Shown: piece after piece, positions 26,452 through 32,328 of the stretch
Position numbering within the stretch: position 1 is the stretch's first letter
Layout of the letters: every line of letters begins with the position of its first letter
Source: Bacteroidales bacterium UBA2295
GTDB lineage: Bacteria > Bacteroidota > Bacteroidia > Bacteroidales > Tenuifilaceae
Assembly (NCBI GenBank): GCA_002345825.1
Contig: DDWD01000070.1
Location: 4,609 to 36,936, forward strand
Length of the DNA stretch: 32,328 nt
Direction of reading: 5' to 3'
Program-made: the position numbers and the translations under genes
The notes under the pieces: model-generated
What the model was told of the DNA's origin: nothing
Seen by the model: the letters and a program-made list of their open reading frames with translations, nothing else
Database searches by the model: none

Positions 26452-27299
26452 ATTAGCATATCGGTAATTTGTACTGCCACCATATCAACAACAATAACCA
26501 GAAGCGACGAGAGCACAACGGCAGAATTGGCTGCCAGCCCAACACTTTCGGTTCCACGGCCGGCATTGTATCCTTTGTAAGTACCCACAAGACCTATAAC
26601 TGCACCGAAAAAGAACGTTTTTACAACGGCTGGCATTAAATCGATAAAACCAACGTGGCTAAAAGCTTGCGAAAAGAACAATGTGAAGGTTACTTCACCC
26701 TTTATATTTGCACCTACCCAGCTGCCAATTATTCCTAATGCATCGGCATATAATACCAACAAGGGGATCATAAGTGTTGCTGCCCAAACCCTGGTAACTA
26801 CCAGGAATTGCATGGGGTTGGTTGCCGAAACTTCCATGGCATCAATTTGTTCGGACACCCTCATTGACCCGAGCTCAGCGCCCATGCCCGAACCAATTTT
26901 TCCGGCGCAGATAAGCGCCGTAATAACTGGCCCCATTTCTCTAATTAGCGACACGATAACCATTCCGGGCAACATTGAAACTGCGCCAAAATCGATTAGT
27001 ACCGGGCGAGACTGGATGGTGAGTACCAACCCCATTATGGCTCCTGTTACCGATATCAACGGCAATGTTTTGTATCCTATTTTGAAGCACTGATAAAAGA
27101 ACTCTTTAAATTCAAAGCTGGTAGAGAAGGTCTCTTTTATAATTCGCTGTATAAAAAGGTACACATCGGCCACGTCGGTTATAAAGTTGCTGGCGGCTTT
27201 TGTCTTTGCAAGCGTTTTTTCACTTAACCTGGTGGTTTGAAGTGTGGCAAAGCTTGACACCTTACTTATTGAAACAAATTTTATTTTCTTAATTTTCAT
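26448..27299 (-). CDS. mlaE: MlaE-type ABC transporter permease
   Basis: 283-aa permease (DUF140 family) of a lipid transporter. About five to six membrane helices are visible. Family hallmarks include REMGPVITALICAGKIGSG, then AELGSMRVSEQIDAMEV, the conserved coupling region, and KTFFFGAVIGLVGTYKGYNAGRG near the C-terminus. It is the first gene of the operon permease-ATPase-unknown-MCE protein-outer-membrane protein. A candidate promoter lies at 27341-27369. Confidence 0.92.
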   Translation of the reverse strand: MKIKKIKFVSISKVSSFATLQTTRLSEKTLAKTKAASNFITDVADVYLFIQRIIKETFSTSFEFKEFFYQCFKIGYKTLPLISVTGAIMGLVLTIQSRPVLIDFGAVSMLPGMVIVSLIREMGPVITALICAGKIGSGMGAELGSMRVSEQIDAMEVSATNPMQFLVVTRVWAATLMIPLLVLYADALGIIGSWVGANIKGEVTFTLFFSQAFSHVGFIDLMPAVVKTFFFGAVIGLVGTYKGYNAGRGTESVGLAANSAVVLSSLLVIVVDMVAVQITDMLI

Positions 27300-27340
27300 C
27301 GTTGACTATTTGAACAGAGTTGGATGAATGTAACTTACCT

Positions 27341-27369
27341 CAAAAGTGAACGATCCCAATACAGCCCAA
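27341..27369 (-). promoter_or_regulatory. Candidate promoter of the Mla-like operon
   Basis: The minus strand has TTG at 27369-27367 (-33 like) and CACTTTTG at 27348-27341 (-7 like), giving a leader of about 38 nt before the permease ATG. It shows no ATGTAA direct repeats at the spacing of the shared motif. Confidence 0.35.
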
Positions 27370-27397
27370 CTCCATTTTTACTTGAATATCATCTTAC

Positions 27398-27479
27398 AAA
27401 AAATGGAGAGGGGCTTTTACTGGTTTAATTCTCTCGTTGGGAGCAGTATGAATAGCTAAGTATTTGGCTAAAGCCCCTC
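27398..27479 (-). terminator. Terminator-like long-range hairpin after csbD
   Basis: GAGGGGCTTTA (27479-27469, overlapping the csbD stop) pairs with TAAAAGCCCCTC (27419-27408) across about 49 nt. It is followed on the minus strand by a run of six T (27403-27398). The stem is strong; the large loop is unusual. Confidence 0.6.
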
Positions 27480-27653
27480 GATAATTTTGTGAAATTCTTC
27501 TTTTGTTTTGCCAAGCTTAATTTGAAGGCGGCCAAGCATTTCATCCTTTTTACCCTCTTCAAAAAGGAAGTCATCGTCGGTTAATGTGGCATAAGCTTGT
27601 TTTAGCTTGCCTTTTTGCTCGTTCCAATTACCCTTAAGTTCTGTCTGGTTCAT
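27468..27653 (-). CDS. CsbD-like general stress protein
   Basis: 61 aa. I start at Met 27653 (MNQTELKGNWNEQKGKLKQA) although the frame is open to 27695, because the -7 box of promoter site E lies at 27693-27700 and transcription should begin inside the longer version. The NWNE(Q/I)KGK motif, the YATLTDDDF block and RLQIKLGKTKEE identify the CsbD family, induced by general stress in many bacteria, with no known mechanism. A same-length paralogue with Trp10 replaced by TGA lies at 21670-21855. Confidence 0.9.
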   Translation of the reverse strand: MNQTELKGNWNEQKGKLKQAYATLTDDDFLFEEGKKDEMLGRLQIKLGKTKEEFHKIIEGL

Positions 27654-27692
27654 AATTTCAGCATTTTTTATTGGAGAATTATTATTTAAATA

Positions 27693-27757
27693 CAAAGGTG
27701 AGCCATTGAGTAGCTTAAAGCGTTACATAACCCATACAATAAATTACATTTTTCACA
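27693..27757 (-). promoter_or_regulatory. Site E: shared activator/promoter motif upstream of csbD
   Basis: Coding strand: TGTGA-AAA-ATGTAA (27757-27744), ATGTAACGC (27728-27720) 21 bp on, and -7 box CACCTTTG (27700-27693), 24 nt past AACGCTTT. The leader to the ATG is about 36 nt. Confidence 0.78.
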
Positions 27758-27850
27758 CATTTGGAGCGAAAAACAATTAGCATAACGTAAATCAATTCCG
27801 ATGATAGCATGGCGCTATAGCCATAGAGGGTTCTGTTTTCCAATATACTT

Positions 27851-28804
27851 TTAGAACAGAATGCTTGATTTTGAGGAAATGCCAAACCGAATAACATTTA
27901 TTTGCTTGCCAAAATGAATGTTGTAGTAGTCCTGTCCGTAGTAGTAGTGTATAAATATGTTCACATCCTTAAGGAATGTGGGCTTGAAGGATAGCCTGTA
28001 ATTGAAAATAAATCTTTTCTTATCAATAGGTTTGGTGTTTTTCAGTTCGCTAGCTATCCACCCCAAATTTATGGATTGATCAAAGATGTAGTTTTTGTTT
28101 ACGTCGTCTGTAGATGAAAAGGCTTTGAAAAATCGCGATAGCTTCACGGTACTTTTTACTTGAGCGAAAAATCGTAAGCGTCCGTAGATATCGTCCATTT
28201 TCTTTTCTTGAACGAAACTATAGGCTGTGTAAAGTTTTAAGTAGTTTGTAACGAACAGCAAATTTGCATCGGGCCGCGATAGAAAAATTCCTCCTTCAAC
28301 CCAGTTGGTGTAAAAACTTCCGGTATGAGTATTAATGGTACTGTCAGCGTTAAAAAAATCACCTTCCTGTCCATTTGAGTAGTGCATCCACGAAACGTAG
28401 CTAAAGAAATCTCTTTTTTTATGCTCTTTTTCAACAAATTGAATAAAGAAAGTGACCCTTGGCATAAACGATGGGGTGCGGACAGGATGCGATTCCTGAT
28501 TATACATCCTCATAATAGCTCGTGGAGAAAGCTCAATGCCCCACCTATTATTTTTACTTAAGCTCAGCATAAAATAAGGAATTACATCACTTTCGAATAT
28601 AAGAGGCTCCAAATTACCTATGCCGCTACCCAAAATTATATAGCTTGGCTCACGAAACATATTGAATGTCGACATAGCCCTTTTTCCCTCAACAATCTCT
28701 TGTCGAATAGGAGCTAACTTGTTGGTATCATTTTGCGCAAATGCGTCAGTCCATATTGGAGTTGCTAATGTGAACACTAGTAGAAACTTAAACTTATTGG
28801 GCAT
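27851..28804 (-). CDS. pldA: OMPLA-like outer membrane phospholipase A
   Basis: 317-aa protein with signal peptide (about 1-24, TDAFAQ). It carries WMHYSNGQEG with H141 and S143, matching His142/Ser144 of E. coli outer-membrane phospholipase A, which degrades phospholipids misplaced in the outer leaflet. The C-terminal barrel strand region YYGQDYYNIHF ... NVIRFGISS also resembles OMPLA. Aromatic-rich strands fill the rest, and the last residue is Phe. It lies upstream of csbD and the Mla-like operon, but separately transcribed; functionally it fits an outer-membrane lipid-asymmetry neighbourhood. Enzyme activity is inferred from the motif only. Confidence 0.72.
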   Translation of the reverse strand: MPNKFKFLLVFTLATPIWTDAFAQNDTNKLAPIRQEIVEGKRAMSTFNMFREPSYIILGSGIGNLEPLIFESDVIPYFMLSLSKNNRWGIELSPRAIMRMYNQESHPVRTPSFMPRVTFFIQFVEKEHKKRDFFSYVSWMHYSNGQEGDFFNADSTINTHTGSFYTNWVEGGIFLSRPDANLLFVTNYLKLYTAYSFVQEKKMDDIYGRLRFFAQVKSTVKLSRFFKAFSSTDDVNKNYIFDQSINLGWIASELKNTKPIDKKRFIFNYRLSFKPTFLKDVNIFIHYYYGQDYYNIHFGKQINVIRFGISSKSSILF

Positions 28805-29115
28805 TTGGTTACTTTTCTGAAGTTCAAAATCTACTTTTATAAATATTATGCTGTGTTTGCTTGCTGGTAATATGTTCTTGCTATTCCTTTATGGGATGTT
28901 CCTTGTGATAAGGTCCCCAATGGAGTTATTACTTTATCCCCGGTTTTAAGTAACTACCTTATTTATATTCCACAGGGTATATATTAACTTAATTTTTTGT
29001 CGATTAAAAAAACGGCAGATTTTTTTAATCAGCCGCATTAGTTTATTTCCAGAGACAAAAGGGATATTTACAGTGGGATACAGCTAACTGCAGATGTTGC
29101 GCTTCTGGTTTAATC
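28805..29115. other. Intergenic region upstream of the phospholipase gene
   Basis: It holds the terminator at 29006-29035 and AT-rich promoter-like DNA. No small gene is convincing. A loose -7-like sequence (TAGATTTTG, coding strand) lies about 20 bp before the phospholipase start. Confidence 0.4.
29006..29035 (-). terminator. Rho-independent terminator after the small membrane protein gene
   Basis: The minus strand reads CGGC-T-GATT-AAAAA-AATC-T-GCCG (29035-29013), a stem of eight pairs with one T-T mismatch, followed directly by seven T (29012-29006). Confidence 0.85.
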
Positions 29116-29343
29116 TTATTGCTTCCTAAAACCCAAAACAAAAAGGCCTCCACCCAATGTCATAACCACAACCCCTAAAATGGGCGACCAGGCAATGGAA
29201 TGGTTCTGATTCCGCGAAATTTCAAGGTCGCCAATATCCACCACTTTTTCTCTGGTAATGAAGTTAAACCCGGTAACTATTGTAATAACAAGCCCGATAG
29301 CAAAGATGAAAACTCCAATCTTTTTCATTTTTTGATTTTGCAT
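29116..29343 (-). CDS. Small two-helix membrane protein
   Basis: 75 aa from Met 29343 (MQNQKMKKIG); Met 29328 is possible. The frame is open to 29412, but that start lies upstream of the -7 box of site F (29366-29373), so it would not be transcribed from that promoter. Two hydrophobic segments (about residues 9-27 and 55-71) flank a loop with TREKVVDIGDLEISRNQNHS. Proteins of this pattern are common in Bacteroidota and lack a known function. Its placement under site F, together with csbD genes, suggests a stress-induced membrane protein. Confidence 0.75.
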   Translation of the reverse strand: MQNQKMKKIGVFIFAIGLVITIVTGFNFITREKVVDIGDLEISRNQNHSIAWSPILGVVVMTLGGGLFVLGFRKQ

Positions 29344-29365
29344 TAATACACCAATATTGGCTTTA

Positions 29366-29430
29366 CAAAGATGGGCTGAAGGCGGGGGGAAGGTGTTACA
29401 GAATCTCAGCAAAGTGTTACATATATCACA
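29366..29430 (-). promoter_or_regulatory. Site F: shared activator/promoter motif beside the AraC-type gene
   Basis: Coding strand: TGTGA-TAT-ATGTAA (29430-29417), CTGTAACACC (second half-site, 29401 down) 21 bp on, and -7 box CATCTTTG (29373-29366) at the standard 24-nt distance. The first half-site also continues as AACACTTT. The TGA stop of the AraC-type gene (29428-29426) is part of the TGTGA element. Confidence 0.78.
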
Positions 29431-29986
29431 GATTCTCCAGGTTCATATCTCGTTTCTGCTTTAGCTGCTTGTAAAAAGAGGGGGTAAGGCCAGTAATTTT
29501 CTTGAATTGGTTTGATAAATGAGCAACGCTGCTATACTGTAGCCTGTACGATATTTCGGTCAGATTCAGATCGTCGTACAGCAATAGCTCCTTAATCTTT
29601 TCAACCCTATGCATTATTATATACTGCTGTAGGGTAATGCCTTTAACTTCGGAGAAAACGTTTGAAAGGTAAGTGTAATCGTAGCCTAGCTTTTCGCTAA
29701 TGTAATCGGAGTAGTTAGTCTTGGGCAGCTCATCGGAGTAGTGAATCATCTCAATGATCACATTTTTTATCCTTTCAACAAGTATACTTTTTTTATCATC
29801 TAGCAACTCCAAACCTGCTTTAAGCAGGTTGTCTTTTAGTTGGTTGCGTTGTTCGGTTGTGATTTCTTCGGACAATTCAACAACCCCCAAATCTAATGTT
29901 GAATATTTTATTCCCAAGCCATTGAGTTCATCCTTTACAAATAGCTTGCACCGAAGGCTAACCATATATTTGATGAAGAGTTTCAC
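29426..29986 (-). CDS. Short AraC-family transcriptional regulator
   Basis: 186 aa. Residues about 75-178 are an AraC-type DNA-binding domain with two helix-turn-helix units: SDYISEKLGYDYTYLSNVFSE and LTEISYRLQYSSVAHLSNQF, followed by the family signature KKITGLTPSFYK. The first 70 residues form a small N-terminal domain (MVSLRCKLFVKDELNGLG ... LDLGVVELSEEIT) that looks like a ferredoxin-like fold, not the usual sugar-binding cupin. Its ligand or signal is unknown. The gene sits directly upstream of the site F promoter, so it is the obvious candidate to bind the shared 21-bp direct-repeat motif. A 14-bp perfect palindrome lies at 30059-30072 in its upstream region. Confidence 0.85.
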   Translation of the reverse strand: MKLFIKYMVSLRCKLFVKDELNGLGIKYSTLDLGVVELSEEITTEQRNQLKDNLLKAGLELLDDKKSILVERIKNVIIEMIHYSDELPKTNYSDYISEKLGYDYTYLSNVFSEVKGITLQQYIIMHRVEKIKELLLYDDLNLTEISYRLQYSSVAHLSNQFKKITGLTPSFYKQLKQKRDMNLENL

Positions 29987-30058
29987 TGATACGTTGAGGC
30001 TTGTTTAAGTAAAGTACATCCGATTTTTACATACAGCTAAAAAAAAGTATAAAAAATA

Positions 30059-30072
30059 ACACTTTAAAGTGT
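30059..30072. promoter_or_regulatory. 14-bp perfect palindrome upstream of the AraC-type gene
   Basis: ACACTTTAAAGTGT is a perfect inverted repeat about 75 bp before the AraC-type start codon. It could be an operator. Each arm contains ACACTTT, also seen next to the second half-site in sites A and D. Confidence 0.4.
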
Positions 30073-30225
30073 GAAACTTTGAAATATACTGCAATATTAT
30101 CAGATTATCATCTTTTCCGGGGGATTTTTAAATTAATTTATCGACAAATTCAGCAAAACTAATTATTTTGCCAAACGCCAACCTTTTACTAAACAAGTAT
30201 TAACAATACGCTGTAAGTTAAGTTT

Positions 30226-31467
30226 TTATATACTTGCAATTGTGTTTATATCCTCAAAAAACTCAGGGTACGATTTCCCCACAGCCTCGGCCTCATTAAT
30301 CTCCACCTTACCATCTGCTGCTAGGGCTGCAATTGCAGAGGCCATGGCAATACGATGGTCGCCGTGCGAGTTAACCTTTCCGCCTTTTACTTTTCCGCCA
30401 ATTACACGCATAAGTTCTCCCTCAATTTCAATCCTAACGCCCAGCTTGGCAAACTCTTGCTGAAGTGTGGCTGCGCGGTCGCTTTCCTTAACCCGCAATC
30501 GGCTCACGCCAAGAATTCGCGATTCACCCTCGCAATGCGCAGCAAGCGCAACCAGCGGTGGGAATAGGTCGGGGCAATGCGTTGCATCGAAATGAAAGGC
30601 GTTTAGCTCGCCCTTGGCAGCTACAATTAAGTTGTGTTGTATCGATACTTTTGCTCCCGCCCACATCAATGCTTCAACTATTGCACGGTCGGCTTGCTTC
30701 GACATTGGATTTAGGTTGCTAACCCCAACCTCACCTGCAATGGCTCCAGCCACAAGCAAGAATGCTGCACCGCTCCAGTCGCCCTCTACTGTGTGCTTTA
30801 ATGGTTTGTACCTTTGGTTACCCTTAATTTTAAACTCGCTGTAGTTGATGTTTTCTATATTAACCCCAAACTCCTTCATCAGTTCAATGGTTAGGTCGAT
30901 ATAGGGTTTGCTTTGCAGATTTTTAACAAGTATTGTGGTATCGGCCTTGGCCATTGGCGCTGCCATGAGCATACCGGTTAGCACCTGCGAGCTTAGCGAG
31001 CCATCAACCTTTGCAATACCACCTTTTATTGGACCGCAAACAGAAATTGGAACAAGCCCGTTGGTTGTTTCGCATTTGGCACCCAGCGCTCTTATGGATT
31101 GCTCCACAATGCCCATTGGGCGGGTTGCTAAAGTACCGCTACCAGTTAGCGTAACCGTTTGGCTAAGGGTTGCTGCTATGGATGAGAACATACGAATTCC
31201 TAACCCCGACTCGCCGCAATGCAATTGTTTTTGTGGTGCAACAATTCCTCCTTCAATGGATAGTTTGTTTGGTTCTTGGATAATTCTTGCCCCAAATTGC
31301 TTGCACACCTCAATAGCCGCCATTACATCATCGGATGTTCCATATTCAAATATTTCCGATTGTCCGCTAGCCAAGCTGGCAAGGGCAATAGCCCTTTGGG
31401 CTGCACTTTTTGATGCTGGTGCTTTTATGGTTCCGCTAACTTGCGAAGGCCTTACTAATCTCTTCAT
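30226..31467 (-). CDS. aroA: 3-phosphoshikimate 1-carboxyvinyltransferase (EPSP synthase)
   Basis: 413-aa EPSP synthase; it joins shikimate-3-phosphate and PEP in the sixth step of chorismate synthesis in the cytosol. Substrate-binding motifs are visible: APASKSAAQRA (K20, S21, R25), DGSLSSQ (S159, S160, Q161), the PDLFPP acid, RLRVKESDR, and HGDHRIAM (368-375). The loop normally NAGTAMRP reads ESGLGIRM (86-93), so the residues equivalent to E. coli Thr97 and Pro101 are Leu89 and Met93. Its start overlaps the 3' end of aroE by 32 bp, so the two are translated from one message. Confidence 0.95.
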   Translation of the reverse strand: MKRLVRPSQVSGTIKAPASKSAAQRAIALASLASGQSEIFEYGTSDDVMAAIEVCKQFGARIIQEPNKLSIEGGIVAPQKQLHCGESGLGIRMFSSIAATLSQTVTLTGSGTLATRPMGIVEQSIRALGAKCETTNGLVPISVCGPIKGGIAKVDGSLSSQVLTGMLMAAPMAKADTTILVKNLQSKPYIDLTIELMKEFGVNIENINYSEFKIKGNQRYKPLKHTVEGDWSGAAFLLVAGAIAGEVGVSNLNPMSKQADRAIVEALMWAGAKVSIQHNLIVAAKGELNAFHFDATHCPDLFPPLVALAAHCEGESRILGVSRLRVKESDRAATLQQEFAKLGVRIEIEGELMRVIGGKVKGGKVNSHGDHRIAMASAIAALAADGKVEINEAEAVGKSYPEFFEDINTIASI

Positions 31468-32328
31468 CTATAATAGCTTTTATGCTTTTGTCGCTTAGGT
31501 TTTTTGTTGATATTACCAAATCGGCATTATCTAGTTTCTCGGGTTGATTCTCTGTTATTGGGTATTCAAAAATCTTTAAATCCGCTTTTATTAGGTCGAT
31601 ATCAAGAGCGTTCTCCATAATTTGTAGGGGGGGATTATCGCCAAGGTATAGCCTAAATGCCTCAACCGCTTGGTGAAGTAGCCAGCGTTTTCCTGCAATT
31701 ACTTTTATTCCTCGCTCCATTGCCAATTCACTTACTTTTGATGATTTGTACGATGCGTCGAGTAGCGTTTCAAAATCCAGCTTATCAAGAAATGGAGGAA
31801 GAGCATGGGGGAGAAGGGTAGAGATTACAGTATCGAAATTTGCCGACGTATCAAAGTTTTCCCAACTCGCCATTTTGCATCCAAAATCATCGGCAATGGT
31901 TTTGGCCTTGCTATGAGTGCGATTGCAAATGGTAACCTGTGCGCCCTTTAGCATTAGTCCGTACACCACCGAGCGTGCAGCCCCGCCACCGCCCAGCACA
32001 AGGCATCTTTTGCCAATAAGGTCAATTCCTGCCTCCTTAAGCGATTGGGTAACGCCGTAGTGGTCGGTATTGTAGCCAATTAGTCTGCCATCGGAGTTTA
32101 CAATGGTGTTAATGGCGCCAATCTCCTCGGCATCGAGCGAAACCACATCAACTAGGTCAACAATATCCTCCTTAAACGGTGCGGTGATATTTGCCCCCGC
32201 TAGGGGCATTGCGCGAATAATATCAATAATATCGCTAGCCGATTGCGGTCTGATGCGGGTATAGAATGCATCCATACCAAACTCACTAAAAACGGAGTTG
32301 AATAGCTGTGGGCTTTTGCTGTGTAGTA
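31436..32328 (-). CDS. aroE: Shikimate dehydrogenase, N-terminus outside the window
   Basis: NADP-dependent shikimate dehydrogenase of the chorismate pathway. The first ATG in the window (32275) is internal: the frame stays open to the window edge and encodes HSKSPQLFNSVF, the shikimate-binding motif, upstream of it. Other landmarks are NITAPFK (catalytic Lys), AINTI, GYNTDHYG (catalytic Asp), the GGGGAARS nucleotide loop and NRTHSK (NADP phosphate). After the normal end of the family, roughly 45 extra residues follow (ITENQPEKLDNADLVISTKN ... ISKAFAS); they have a faint similarity to the tail of P-loop kinases such as shikimate kinase. Whether another domain precedes the protein cannot be seen. 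Confidence 0.9.
   Translation of the reverse strand, partial: LHSKSPQLFNSVFSEFGMDAFYTRIRPQSASDIIDIIRAMPLAGANITAPFKEDIVDLVDVVSLDAEEIGAINTIVNSDGRLIGYNTDHYGVTQSLKEAGIDLIGKRCLVLGGGGAARSVVYGLMLKGAQVTICNRTHSKAKTIADDFGCKMASWENFDTSANFDTVISTLLPHALPPFLDKLDFETLLDASYKSSKVSELAMERGIKVIAGKRWLLHQAVEAFRLYLGDNPPLQIMENALDIDLIKADLKIFEYPITENQPEKLDNADLVISTKNLSDKSIKAIIDEEISKAFAS

Noticed and set aside
30011..30035. Two TACAT elements upstream of the AraC-type gene
   Set aside because: They are 16-17 bp apart or less, not 21, and lack the TGTGA and -7 elements, so I do not count them as an autoregulatory site.

Overview
The window looks like chromosomal DNA of a Bacteroidota bacterium, probably of the Bacteroidales/Marinilabiliales type. 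Reasons: a type IX secretion (T9SS) C-terminal sorting domain, Bacteroidetes-type promoter cores (TAnnTTTG-like -7 boxes), no Shine-Dalgarno sequences where starts can be judged, a short Bacteroidetes-type AraC regulator, and CsbD/YtxH/Holin-X stress genes. Every gene I accept lies on the minus strand, so transcription runs right to left. I see no rRNA, tRNA, CRISPR array, transposase or prophage.

Layout from right to left (direction of transcription): aroE (5' end outside the window) overlapping aroA; a short AraC-family regulator followed directly by a small membrane protein; an OMPLA-like phospholipase A; a CsbD-like stress protein; a Mla/MCE lipid-transport operon (permease, ATPase, unknown 226-aa protein, MlaD-type protein, outer-membrane barrel protein); a second csbD-like gene with an in-frame TGA at its conserved Trp codon; YtxH, a cupin, a Holin-X-like protein, an unknown protein and an AI-2E family permease; three ice-binding-like (DUF3494) surface proteins, the last a 1198-aa T9SS cargo with two DUF3494 domains and seven Ig repeats; a small unknown protein with a YihY/BrkB membrane protein; a stand-alone CheB methylesterase followed by a coiled-coil histidine kinase; and a tamB-tamA pair. 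The left end holds a nested minisatellite.

The main discovery is a shared promoter architecture, read on the coding strand: TGTGA-N3-ATGTAA-N15-ATGTAACAC, then a -7 box ending in TTTG. The two ATGTAA half-sites are 21 bp apart and the TTTG lies at a fixed distance. Five sites (upstream of the T9SS ice-binding/Ig protein, the second DUF3494 protein, both csbD-like genes and the small membrane protein) each span exactly 65 bp with all spacings identical. Two weaker versions precede the third DUF3494 lipoprotein and cheB. Direct repeats two helical turns apart, abutting the -33 region, are how AraC-type activators bind, and an AraC-family gene lies beside one of the sites, with its stop codon inside that site. 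I infer a locally encoded envelope/general stress regulon joining surface ice-binding-like proteins, CsbD proteins and possibly the CheB/kinase pair.

A second theme is outer-membrane lipid and protein homeostasis: TamA/TamB, the Mla-like operon and OMPLA all lie within 29 kb.
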